From the NCBI RefSeq assembly GCF_963678975.1, contig NC_089278.1:13311959-13375958 (forward strand): a DNA stretch of 64,000 nucleotides, in the 5' to 3' direction. The notes under the pieces are model-generated. The model was not told the DNA's origin. It made no database searches and saw only the letters and a program-made list of their open reading frames with translations. Made by a program: the position numbers and the translations under genes. Below are positions 1-13,600 of this stretch, one piece after another (within the stretch, counting starts at the first letter, position 1; each line of letters starts with the position of its first letter). The DNA is from Dysidea avara. Its lineage: Eukaryota > Porifera > Demospongiae > Dictyoceratida > Dysideidae.

Positions 1-1056
1 ATGAAAAAACATCACTCAAAAACCAGCCTCACCTTTCCCTGATGACGATGAGGCAGTATTGGTTAGGTAAAACTAAAGCCTTCAGATTGACCTGAAACAC
101 TTTGGACAAGTTGCTATGGAAATTTTTTTTTTAATTATTAAACGGAATTTTCTACTGACTGAATGACTGACTGACTGACTGATGCCTTCAGACAAGCGTA
201 ACTCGATAACAGCTAAGGCTACGGGCTTGATTTCTTCACTGTTCGACATCGCTTTAGTCAGACATGTGCCTTTTGGCATACTGCAGTACATACAATGCAT
301 TCTTCATGGACTTACCAGTGTCCTCCTTTGTGTCCCATCCATCTTTGCTGACAGCGAAAGGTGTCAATTTGGCAGTAATGCAAGGACTTCCCTTTGTTAT
401 GGCATAGACAATGTATACCTCCGGAGGTATATATTATCTATGGTAATGGAAATCGTCATAGTGGCTACTTTGATTGCAGAGGTGCTTTTCGAACAGTTCT
501 TGCTGAAAAACGGGTTGAACATAGCTGCATGACAATGAAGTGTAATGGATACTTCACTTAATAGAGGATATGCACACTATAATATTTGAAAGAAAAATGA
601 TCAATTAAAGTAGTGTGGCAGCGCTTTCCAAAAAAATTTGATGGTGAACGACTATCGAAAATTTGTGAAAATCCCATACAAATGTATGGGTAGCAAATGC
701 GGCTCAGACTATTACTCACCACTAATGCTACGGGCTAGGCTTTCTCTCGCCAGTTGTACTACCTCCTAGGTAGAAGAAATCACTTCTTTGTAAAAAACGC
801 TGATAACTTCGCTAAGACTATAACTCACCACTAACGCTACAGGAAGGCTTTTGCTCGCCAGTTATACTATCTCCTGGGTAGAAGAAATCACCACTCTGTA
901 AGAAGCGCTGATACTGCCACGCTATGAATCAATTCGCACTTCATTCACCGTCAAAAGATCAGGTGCTTATTAGAATGTTTTCGGTATGCATATCCTCTAT
1001 TAATAGCTGGGGTACACGGCACCATTTCTTTCTTTTGATATGGTATGCGTGGGTTC
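1..1056 (+). repeat. Dispersed repeat family R1, copy A (SND1 3'-side intron)
   Basis: Unclassified interspersed repeat. Recognisable blocks are ATCACTCAAAAACCAGCCTC, TTGGTTAGGTAAAACTAA, GATGCCTTCAGACAAGCGTA, CTTTTGGCATACTGCAGTAC and ACCATTTCTTTCTTTTG. The block at about 180-540 is very close to the inverted copy at 12160-12440. A TTAA element (558-1003) is inserted in this copy, and a foldback (1057-1235) abuts its right end. I see no coding capacity. Confidence 0.75.
558..1003. mobile_element. TTAA-flanked MITE (piggyBac-type target) nested in repeat R1
   Basis: The element is bounded by TTAA at 558-561 and 1000-1003 and has inverted termini TAGAGGATATGCA and TGCATATCCTCTA. Inside is an imperfect direct duplication of about 109 bases (about 705-813 and 814-917), each unit holding CTCACCACTAA and GGTAGAAGAAATCAC. 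TTAA duplication is the piggyBac hallmark, but no transposase is present and the family assignment is inferred. Confidence 0.8.
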
Positions 1057-1235
1057 AGTAGGGACCATAGCACATCAATAAAAAGTACTGAAACAAGCTG
1101 GAGTATAGTGCACAATATTAAATCACAGTAAAACAATAAGAAGTGTTATATCCTAGTTGTTTTACTGTGATTTAATATTGTGCACTATACTCCAGCTTGT
1201 TTCAGTACTTTTTATTGATGTGCTATGGTCCCTAC
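1057..1235. repeat. Foldback F-A (stem arms about 80 bp)
   Basis: AGTAGGGACCATAGCACATC, ATAAAAAGTACTGAAACAAG and CTGGAGTATAGTGCAC on the left are repeated inverted on the right, ending GGTCCCTACT. The loop is about 20 bases. The flank CTAGTTGAAAATTCCAATTA on the right also occurs, in both arms, in foldback F-B, so this copy is shortened on its left side. Confidence 0.85.
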
Positions 1236-1607
1236 TCTAGTTGAAAATTCCAATTATTTTGTGTGCTTGTTAAAACTGTAATAGTCATTTTCCTCCAGTC
1301 CAAGCAAATTCAAAATCTTAAACTGTGTGACAACTCAGCATTGATCACTACAAATTAACCTTCTACCGAACACAAGCAGCTACTAGTTTTCTCACTGTCA
1401 CTGTGGCATTCTGGGTCCTAGCTTTATATTGCAACTCTGGATTCATACATTAAACCAGTTAAAGCACCATATATGCTTGTGTACTGCAGAAAATAGAGCA
1501 CTTGGGTGTGGTCTCAAGCCAAATATAGCACTTGGCCTCACCTTGTGCTATATTTACCACAATATTTTCTATTGCCATGGTGCTTAACTAGTATATAATC
1601 TACTGAC

Positions 1608-4600
1608 CTTCCAAAATGATTTTAACATCTCTCTGTAGCAACCGTGACTCAGTGAAAAACCTTGCCATCTCAGCAAACTGTTCAGCTGATTCTTTGCCAC
1701 TGTCATCTCTTCTAAACATCGGACACTACAGAAAAAAACAACAACATTCACATACTTTTTTAGACTGCTAATAAATTTAGCATGCACACAGCAATGATAG
1801 CTAGTAGAACTTTAGTACTTCAAACACAGTCAAAACTATCTCCATACTTATATCAAAAGTACAAAAAAAAAATTTTAAATGGCCTAATATTTCACTCTTA
1901 AATAAAGTGGACACCACATTGTTTTATTAACGAAAGCCAAGAGTAACTACTAACAAGAACGGACTATATATCTGCCTATGACTGTGGAAAGTAACTATAA
2001 CTAGATTAAAAAAAATTGACTGCTCCAAATTCTCTCTAATCAATGCTCGCATGATAAACAGTCTATGTTTTCAAGTTTCTACACAAGATAGAGGGAACCA
2101 GTACTGTACTAAACCAAAACATTTACACAGCACACAGAACTACACACACGCACACACGCACACCATTCCATACTCTCAGATGCTATTCCATGTGCCTACA
2201 GCTAGTTTTCTAGTTAGTGCTCAGTACATTGTGAACAACAGTATGGTATAGAGTATCACAAATACTTTGCATTTTATGGTGAAGATTTTTATAATGTCTG
2301 ATCAATGATAAATACATGTCTGGCCATTCCAGAATTTGTTCAGACATTTTGACCAGACATCATAAACTTATGGTTTCAGGCTACAGGGTCAATACCGTAC
2401 TGTATGATATTTCAAGTGTGTAAACGACAAATCTGCTACTGATGAATGGTTGCCAGGGCCAAGTGGTCCCTTGAGTACCAAGGACCACTGGATCATTGAG
2501 CCACCAAGCTACTGAACTTGAGTGAGCTGGGTACATGTGCTATCCTTGTCCAGACAAATGTAAGTGCTGCCATATCAACTATTTCACTATTCTACTGTAT
2601 GGTAGAGATCATGAAGTTTTGGGCTTTCCTGCCCAAAAACATCACCTAAAAAACAGCCTCACTTTTCTTTCAAGACTGTTTGGCAACATTGGTTAGGTAT
2701 AACCAAGCCCAAAAATACCTTCACAGTGACCTACAAACCCTTCCTACAAGTTTCTATAATCATTCATTTGACTGAGTTTTCTACTATATAACTGACTGGC
2801 TGCCTGACTAACTGATACAATTCGACTATGGCTTTATTTCTTCACTGTTTGCGAGATGTGCCTTTTTGCCAACCGCAGCAGCTATAATGCATGCATCATC
2901 AACTTACTCCCTTTGTGTCCCATTTCCTTCTCCACCACTGCATAGGTGTTGATTTTGGTAATGCATTATGGCTTCAGTGGGAGAATTGTCTATGATTTTC
3001 GTAGTGACTGGATTGATTTCAGAGGCACTTCTACATTTGCACACCTGGTGGAATATAGCTGAAAACAAAGCATAGTGACCACTTCACTTTTCAGTAATTG
3101 TCGCACAATCAATTTATATGCTAAGTCTCATGTAACTGGTGACACATTCTTTTCTTTGATGTGGTATGTACTACAATCAGTTATAAACTATGTTCAAAAA
3201 GTTAACAATAAAGTGTGGGAAATTTTACAGTTAAGCAGGGATCATAGAAATAAAAAGCAATGAAACAAGGGAGGTCATCTATATCTGCAGTACTAGTGGA
3301 CATTTTAATTCCTAATTCCGTCGTATATGACTGAAGTAGAGATTAAATGTCCACTAGCATAGCTGCAGGTGTAGATACTTCATCGCTTTTTTTTTTATTT
3401 CTATGATCTATACTCAACTGTAAAAGTTCTAATTTTTCCATACACTTGTTTGTTAACTTTTTTGAACACATTTTATGACTGGTGAACCAGTGCATACTGC
3501 ATCAATAGAAAGAATGGCGCCAGACACATGTACATAGTAGTATTAAATGTGCACTAGTATAGCTGCAGGTGTCCCTTGTTTCATCACTTTTTGTCCCTAA
3601 TCAGCCATAAAATTTCTAATTTTCCTTACACTCCCTAGCAGATTCATTTTATAGTAGATCAGTACAGTTTGATATGCTTTGCAATTACACTTCACTAGAT
3701 ATCGCTACTCTAGATTTTTCAATTTAGAGGGACAACAGATTGACTTGCAAACTTTTAACCGGCTGAAGATCATACCACCCTGTTTCACAGCTTGGTTGTT
3801 TCAGTGTTGACTCAAGTACATGCCGGTGTGCAAAAGTTTGACACATGCTAACAGCTAAACACACAACCTGCACACAACATAACAAACACTACATACCTTA
3901 ACACCAGACAACATGAGAGTGACATAGATAAAGTCTGGTAACAAGAAAGCCCTGACAGTACAGCCATCCCTCACATGCTCAATCACAGCTGAAAATATGT
4001 TAGCCATAAATGACAACAAAAACACTATATACAAAAGATGTGATAAAATTTCAACCCAAACATAGCACAAGTTTTACACTACACGAGGAGAGAGATTATA
4101 GACAATCACAATCCACAACATGCAAAACTTCTACATACAATGTACTTTACTAAGATTTCATAATTTATATCACGAGAGTGTACTATACTACTGCTGTAGA
4201 AGGCATATAGTAAAAATGACAAGGCATCGCGGTTTGTGATATATGAGAAGTGTACGAATCAATGACAGTGTGTCGTACAACAGAAACTCAAAGCTCTATT
4301 TGTGAATGGTTACCGAGAAACTTCTATACAGTTTTTCTAAACCCATGAAGCCACACCTGTAGTTTGGTAAGAGCTCAAATTAGTTCAGTTGCCAGTGATG
4401 TTGTGAGGTACTCGTACAAATCAATTAGGTAGGCAAAGAGAAACAGACAAACCCGGAACTGTTGCACCATAACTTCACAATACGTTATTCTACAAATCTG
4501 AGGGATCTACACTCTCCTCAGTATATATTATGAACTCTTGATGTTACATATGTTATACAAATTTACATACAGGTGTAATTAAAAATGCAAATTACCATCT

Positions 4601-7600
4601 AATTCTTTTCCATGGTTCTTGTCCACAAAATTTCTTAGATTATCGACGTTCCATATGATGTTCCGTACAGCCTTGGGGAAAATATAATTGTTAGAGATGC
4701 ACCAATATGACTTTACTACTAATCTAATGGCTGGTATATTAAGCCAATAAACAAATAAATGCCAACACACACACACACTAACACTTACATTAGGATTCTT
4801 TTCTTTGTTCCATTTTCCCCTTCCAGCAGTTTTTGCTTGTGACTCAAACTCTGACAGACGAGTCATCTCCCTTTATCATGTGAAACAATAAGAGTCAACT
4901 CAGCAACACTACAGCATTTGCTACAACTAAATTCCTACTTATTACTACTATTAAAAATACAAAACATGTTTATCCACATCACACAGAGTGAAAATTTCAA
5001 ACTCTATATTACTGTACTCTAGATACATAATTTCCACGAGATAAACGTGCCAAATAGCTTGAGTGAACATGAAGTTGAGTCCACACTTTACATATAATAT
5101 GTACAACATTTATATGGGTACAGTAAAACTTTTAAAAGGAAGTATGTGGCCATATCAAGTGGCTTGTGTTAGGTTGTCATTCATCCCAGCACTATGTTGC
5201 TCAATCCAGTAAGTCAGCTCACTATGCCAGAGTGAAGCTGGCAATGGAGTAGTTAAAGCTATTTGATATAAAAACTTTTCATATTATCTTAATCTACATC
5301 TTTTGTGACTACACATTACAGTATGGCATGACTCTTTTTTTCCCAATGCTCATGGAAGAGTTTAATTCTTGGCATGAGGACTGAAAGCAAAGAGCATTAT
5401 TTCATGGCCAATAAGTGTGAAAATACAGAGCAATTCTACTGAGGGCCTACAGACAGCAAGTTTACACAGCGATTCATAACCTCAAGGCACCAAAGAAATT
5501 GGCAGGCAGGAGTGTACTACTAGTTCTTCACTTTCTGATGAAGGGGTCTTTTCAGATGACAAGGACTCTAATGCTCCATCTGATTGAGCAGGTGTTTCCA
5601 CAACAAATTGTAAGATGACAGAAGACCATTTTGAATATAGCTTTTCCTAATGCTTGACATGAGCAATGTGATATCCCATGGATGTTGCTTACACCAACTT
5701 CAATGATCTGTAGTAATTTATGCACAGTCATTCGTTCAGTAGACATATACAATGGCTGTTTCTTTCTGTCTGAGCACCACTCGTTGAAGTTCCTTTATTC
5801 TACATCATTTAGAGTTGCAGATGATAATCAGTGATCCCTTTTTGCTTGTCTTTCATTGACATAATATCATGTTCACTATATATTCAGAAAAAAAACCATA
5901 GCCCAAAGGATGGTGACCTAAGGATGGTGACCTAAGGAAGGTCAAAGTCTAGAGGACTTTGATTCATGACCTTTGACAAACACAGGATGGCAATAAGGAC
6001 TATAGTACTACATTTGGTAAAAATGGGAAGGTCACAGTCTAGAAGATTGGTGATCTTTTGACAAACTCTGGATGGTCACAGTCCCTAGAGCCAATTATAA
6101 TAAAAAGGAAGGTCATAGTCTGTGCATTATCTTTTGATAAACGACAATGTCAGGTGCAACCAATTTGATGTACATATCTTAAGCTTTGTCTTTAAGCTTT
6201 GCAATGGTACACATCTGCACATCATCTGTGCACATCAGTGACTGAGTTTAAAGATCCAGAGTGTGGGAACTCACATAAAGACTCCTCCTGCAACCTGTCC
6301 TGCAAGTTGAATGCTGAGAAGCCCAACTGTTGTGGCTCCTTTTCACGCATGCATACATTGCATGTTGCTAGAGGATCAAGTCATCACTGGGTTTGGGATT
6401 ATCATTTGTTTCTGCATTCTACACAGTTTCAGTATTCACAGGCTTAGCCTTCTCACAGTCCCTAGTGAGATAGCATCTCAAGATAAGGCATAATGCAAAT
6501 CAATTTTTATTGGTGGATTTCATGGTTTTGCCTAAATGTTTTTTTCAAAATTTATTGCAATAACAACAAGTAGTTATCTGCAAAACTTTTCCCACACATT
6601 ATGAGCATATCATGAACAAATCATGAAAGTGTTTACTGCAAAAGACTCCTGTAAATTATTGCTCTAGAGCAGCAGTGGAAGCAACATACAATTCCTTAGT
6701 TGTGTTTGAAAGCAGACTAGGCTTTGATTCTACAACAAACTATGGACAAAACTTGGTATTAGCTACACATTTACCACTTCTATCCCAGAAGATGTGAAGC
6801 TGCCCCTCAGTAGACCAGATCAATATGAGTAGTGTAAAGTGCAGTGAAAAGCTCCACTGGTTGAATCATTTACAGAGAGACTAAGTCAGCTGTGGGAAGA
6901 GTGAAAGGTTAGGAGTGAGGAGGGATGGTAGACGGAACTGGTAAGGAGGCAACAGTGTCAGCTTTATAGCAGGCAAGATGGTTTAAATGACAAGAAATCT
7001 TGTCACAATAGAACCACAGGAAGTGGCATGAAAGCCACTATATCGCAAATACAATTTATTTTTTAGTGTGAGTAAACTTGTGGAGGACAATGGAAGATGC
7101 TAGCTACTATTCTTTCGGCTATTGTTGACAACAATGAAAAAGAAGGTAAAAGTGAAGAGACAGAAATTTGTTGTAGTAAGAAAACCACAGTGAAACCGAA
7201 ATGATACTAAAGTATTCAGATATGATGCAATGCTATAAGGAAGAGCATTTTGAAATGGCAATACAGCCGTTAGATACTCTCCCCAAAATTATATGTTATG
7301 AATTCTTGGTGTGGGTGACAATATCTTGATACATCCAATCTGATGATTGTTCTTACTGTTGGCACTGTACGTCTATTCTTGCTGACACTAAGTGGTTCAA
7401 AAGCACCAAAAGATACTTCAGGGTTTTTCTCTAACACTAAACAGTAAGGCCAAAACTAGCCACGTAAATAATTTTTTGGCAAGGAAACACGCAAACCCTT
7501 TACTTCCCTTTATTGATCCATAACTTGATGGTGGTTGTTCCTATCAACTTGCAACAAGTTGCATTCTTTCACCATAAATTTTTCTATCAGGCCATATATG

Positions 7601-10600
7601 ACTCACGTGAGCAAACCCACAATCAATTAAAGACGTGGCAAGAATTTTGAAACACAGAGACGTGACTCACTGTTGTTCATCGCTTCATAACAAGTAAGCT
7701 GCTGAAGTTACAATATTCATTTATCTTTCTCCAAGTAGCCCAGTGAATAGACTTTTGAACAATGTGTTGTTCTAGGCTATAAGAATTGATTTACCCCCAC
7801 CTAATGTCGCCATGCATGCCCATATTGTGTAAACACACATTCCGCAAAAGTTATTTGTGGGTTTAAGGGCTAGTAGCAATGTACGCACAACAGACTGTTG
7901 TATTAGCTAATATTAGGAGTATTATACAGAATGTGTGTAGCGCATGGCACTTATTTCAACAGCCTAGAAAATTGTGATACCTTTGTCATATAAACATGAC
8001 TGGTATAACAATAATTACATCACGGTAGCCTGGTACAACAAAATTAGAGCCGAAACTGACCGCTATATTAGAATAAGTGACTGCTCTACTAGAGTACCTC
8101 GATCTTTTGCAAACTTGGACACACAGGACAGGAGAGACTTTCAGTTTACACAGCAGACAGAAAACTATTCCTTCTATGCAAAATGGCCTGTCAAGTAAGC
8201 CTATTTCTTGTGATGGCACCTACATTATATAAACGACTCTGAAACACATGTGAAGTCTCGCATCTTGCAGCACAGTAGCACTGTGTTGGCAAAGTTGTCA
8301 AGCCTAAAAGTGCCTTCAGTGTGACCCAAACTGCTTCCACTAAATGCCACAAACTTTAACTAAATTGCTAATTCCTTCAGACAAGCGCTATATTCAATAA
8401 TAAGGTTGAGTTTTTTCTGTTAGACATCATTTCAGCCACATACAGTAGGTGCCTTTTGGTTTACTGCAGTACATATAATGCACGTATCATGGACTTGTCT
8501 TCACTGACTGTGCAAGGTGTCAATTTGTGGCAGCGCACCAATGACTTCATCTCTTCATGTTGATTATCACATAAAACAAAAACTGTCTGTAACTTTTATA
8601 CCACTTCTCCAACAGTCAAATAGATTGGTTCTAGGCTAGCTTCACATACAATTAAAGTGTATTATTAAAACACTTGTAGAAAACTAAAACACCACACCAC
8701 TACTTACTCAGTTTGCTTGATGCTGCCGGTCCTAACTTCAACTAATCCTTCAGACAACATCTGCTCCACGACGTTCACTTGCTCTCCACCTACAAGAAAC
8801 ACTCGGTAAATAAGCATTGCCATGATCTTTGCTATAATGGCATGAGTTACAGACACCATTCAGTGCAGACTGGAAACACTTGTATGTTCTACTAGAGTGT
8901 TTTAGTAATGTCCATATAAGTATTATATAGTGCAATTAAAAATCATTCATTTAAAAATGAAGTACGGTTCCAGCAATAAAAAGTAGTGAAACAAGATATG
9001 TGAATGATGATAGCTATTACAACATAGGGAAAATCCACCATCTTTTCAATACCCAAAGCAGGGATTTTATACAGCTACCATCATTCACATCTTTTGTTTC
9101 ACTACTTTTTGTTGCTAGAACCCAACTTTTAATTGCACTAGCTTGTTAACTTTTTGTTATAGCATAGTCATGATATACACATGTGGCTGCTGTGACTGCT
9201 TTATTAGAGCGTTTCAATCTCCCTGCTCATCTCACGTGAGCTTTGAGGGGCATAGTTACCATATATTTACTTTCCACAGCAAAACTGTAGTTGATTGCAG
9301 CTACATTACTAAGGGGCGTGGTCACTGTGATATGATTGTATAAGGGCATGGAAATGTGTGTTGATCATTTAAGGACAGGTCACTATGTGATCGTTTTATA
9401 AGTGCAGCTACAGGTGGGAGTTTGTAAAATGCGCAATATGGAATAACAGAATTGTGGAATAACGGAATAAGCAAAACTTATCTTTTGCAGATTGTACAAA
9501 TAGTTATATGCTCTATTGTAATTATACTTTATTTACCTTGTAACAGCTCTGCATGGCATGCCACGGCGATGGATAAACAGTAGCTGGGCGAGCATTAAAT
9601 GGGACAAGCACACAACCAATCACCCTAGAACGATCTACCTTCACTAAACTTACTTACCTACACTCTTGATTCAAACCTGAAGAGTTTTGAAATCCATTTA
9701 AAGACAAACACAACCACTGGACTTCCCTACTGAACTCCACTAACTCAATAGTGTGACTCTAATAAATTTGGTTGTATGCACATGAAGGGCAGCTACGTAG
9801 TTTGACCTAAGAATAGAACTAGGTCTTAGCGTTTTGTAGCTATATCAACTAAGGAGTATAGATAAGTAAGTTTAGCAAAGGTAGATCCTTCTAGGATGAT
9901 TGGTTGTGTGCTCGTCCCATTTAATGCTTGCCCAGCTGCTGTTTATCCATCGCCGTGGCGTGCCATGCAGAGCCGTTACAAGGTGTAAAAAAAGTATGAT
10001 TACTATAGAACATAAAACTATTTGTACAATCTGCAAGGCTTGCTTATTCCATTATTCTCGCAATTCCGTTATTCCGTATTCCACGTTTTACAAACTCCCA
10101 CTACAGGTATCTAACATACTTCAAATAGTTTTGTGATGTCTATATATATATATATATACTCATCTAGGAAAATTAGCACCTCGGTATGGTTTCCTTGCAT
10201 GTAGAAGAAGACAACCAGCCCAGCATGATTGAAGATAAAATGAAAGGAGGGTAGAGGCTCATCGGAACCCCAAAAGGCACTTGCTAGGTGCACTAGAACT
10301 CTTCCATAAAGGTGCTTTTCATCATGCATCATATGGTGGTTTTAATGGCTGCCTACCTGTCTGCCTTCCAGCCTGCCTCACTGACCATATTTGCAAGGCT
10401 AGAGGCTAAGTGATGCATTGTACAGTGGCCATTTTACACCACAGTACTTAACTTACATCTGGCTCATTAAAAACAAGAAAATTTGAATATTAATTTTTTA
10501 AAAGTCTGCCTAGGGCGCTGTTCAATATAGGGGGAACCCTACTACCATATTGTTTGATAGTTCACAATTGAATCACTAAAAGTTAGAATCACATTAAAAA

Positions 10601-13600
10601 TTACATATAAGGCCAAAATTTAGGCAACAATACTTTTTTTTGATTAACAATACAAAGTGGTTAATTAAGTTTTTTTCTGTCTTTCAGCAGAACACGTGAC
10701 CATACACTGTAAATCAAATGGAAGCAATGCTAATTAATTAGTAACATGATGTTCCAACAAATAAATATCATCATAAAATAAAGCAATTGAGTTTTCATTA
10801 CAACTTCAAGGCTGCCTCAGGGAAAGAAATACCACATTTACTTGGTAAACGCTGCACCTTCAGTAGTAGCCGCACTCAAGTGGTGCAACGATCAATTTTG
10901 AAAATAAGGGCTTCAACATTGTTTTCGGAGCATCGAATGGTAGTAAAATTCAAATACTCGCTGCATCGAACTAAGATAATAAACGCTATGGTGTTTAACC
11001 AAGTAAATACAGTAATCTCAAGTGCACACAACCTTTGACTGTTTAAATTTAAGTACCATACTGTAGCGCAGCCGTGAGTGCAGAGCACATGCATTGACAC
11101 AAAACAGGTCTGTCAGTTAGGAATATACACTGTAGGTAACGTCTGGTGTATCGCTTGCTTCTCTGAAGCACCACAAGTTTTATTAGTAAAGCATTTAGTG
11201 AAGAAACCAAAAATATATGTAATTCCAGAAAACAGGCTATTGTGCAAAGCAAGGAAAGATTTTATACAACCAAATTATGATGTACATTGGGACTGATTTC
11301 TGTGCAAAAATACGGCCACCATTTTGTAACAACTTTAATTTTCTGCCACACAAGAAACACACTAATATGTAGCACCTGACCTTTGTTTACCCACAGTGAT
11401 CCATATTCTCGGCCTGTCTTCTCTGCCTTATGATCAACTGCAAATGTCACCTCTTTTCCAACCACCATTTTCCTGAGGAATTCGCGGCTCTCCCAAGCAT
11501 AAGGCTACACCAAATGAAAGAACATATTCCCACTACAAACTCAACCATATATGCACAGCTGTTTCTGTGGAAGAAATTTCTCAAATCAGGAAACAGTAAA
11601 GAAAAGGAAAATACTATTAATAAGCAGTAGAGGTCTAATGGTAAAGCACATTCATAAGTGATACTTAAAAAAGCCACTTCAGAAGCCATCTCACTGTATA
11701 TTATACAAGTACACAAATTTTTTTGGAATTTTCAACTAGAGTAGGGAGTCTAGGGACCATAGCACATTGATAAAAAGTACTGAATCAAGCTGGAATAGTG
11801 CACGATATTAAATCACAGTAAAACAATAAGAAGTGTTATATCCCTACTGTGCATTTCAATTATGGTATCTTGAGCACAGTAGGGATATAACACTTCTTAT
11901 TGTTTTACTGTGATTTAATATCATGCACTACTCCAGCTTGTTTCAGTTCTTTTTATTGATGTGCTATGGTCCCTACTCTAGTTGAAAATTCCAATTTTTT
12001 TGTGTACTTGTTTGTTAACTTTTTTTGTAACATAAAATTATTATGACTGGTGAACCCAAAAGAAAGAAATGGTGCCACACGCCCCAGCGACCAACTATCA
12101 TCTGAAAAATGAAGTGTCCATTACACTTCATCGTCAGCTATGTTCAACCCGTAACACAGCATTACAAATGAAGAACTGTTCGAAAAGCACCTCTGCAATC
12201 AAAGTAGCCACTGTGAAAATACGGATGATATCTGTTACAAAGGGAAGCCATCACACGCTACCACCAAATCGACACTTTTCGCTGCCAACAAAGATGAATG
12301 GGACACAAAGGAGGACACTGGTAAGTCCATGAATAATGCATTGTATGTACTGCAGTATGCCAAAAGGCACGTGTCCTGCTGAAGGGACATCAAACAGTGA
12401 AAAAGTCAAGCCCATAGCCTTAACCGTTATCAAGTTATGTTTGTCTGAAGGCATCAGTCAGTAGAAATTCCATTTGATTTTTTTTTAAATTCCGTAGCAA
12501 CTAGTTGAAAGCATTTCGGGTCGATTCAAAAGCTTGTTTGGGCTTAGTTTTACCTAACCAATACTGCCTCATCATCGTCTGGGAAAATTGAGGCTGGTTT
12601 TTGGGTGATGTTTTTCATGGGCCACGCCCAAACCTTTGTGGTTCCTACTATACAGTACTATCACACTGTATGATACTATACTTATAAATTTTAGGACTGT
12701 TTTGTGGACTTTACTAAATCCATAAAATAATTATTTCCCCCTCTACAAACTCTTGCATAGCAAATTCTTTTTTGTGTGTGTACTTTCCTCGTTCCTTCTT
12801 CTGTTTCTTCTTCTCATTAGTAAACCTCACCTCATCTTTAGTTTCACCAGAAGTAGATGCATCAGCACTTAGGTTCGGACGTCGAGCAAGCCGTGGTGCA
12901 ATGACATTAGACATTGCCAGTATCTTCTCTTGAGGGGGACCACTTCTTGGCTGGTTACGAATCACCACGGCATCTCCAGAGAGTACCTGGAGAAATAGAA
13001 TTATGTACATGACTCAGAGGATATTACTATACAGTATATTGTATATATCAACTATTGCACACAAATATAGGTAGGCATATCATGCAAAGATAACTACCAT
13101 AATATACGACTTATCAGTCAGTTACACTAGGTGATATAGTAATGAGCACTAGAAGTACAACACAACATAGTCCACACATAACACTGCAAGTGTAAATATC
13201 AAGCAATTTAGTACAATGAATGATGTCTTGTACATATGTTTCATTTGATTCTCACATTTACATGTAAGATTTTTGATAAACACTGTCTATACAGTGTAGT
13301 GGCCAACTCTACAGTAACTACACTACCTCATTAGTTACTCCAGTGAAGGTCACCTATTTGTAGCAGTCAGCTCCTATACATAACATGGCCACCTCATTAT
13401 GAGATTGGTTCCACAGGTGGTAGCCTGTATAAACAGGAGAGTACACAAAGGGGGTTGTGTGTACAGATAGATCAGTATCACAAGTGTATCGGTCTTCTTA
13501 TTCTACAAAACAAATAACCAGTAGATAAGAAAGCCAAACTAAAAGCATAAAGTTAAAAATTGGAAACTAATAAGTAATGAGCACTTGGAACACTCAAAAA

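Noticed and set aside
5910-6140. Tandem satellite of GGAAGGTCA-type units
   Set aside because: The words GGAAGGTCA and GGATGGT recur, but spacing is irregular and units are too diverged to call an array.
12714-13010. Single 98-codon minus-strand gene
   Set aside because: Only 12831-12986 is coding (SND1 exon 2); the remainder is intron read through past a clear splice donor and acceptor.
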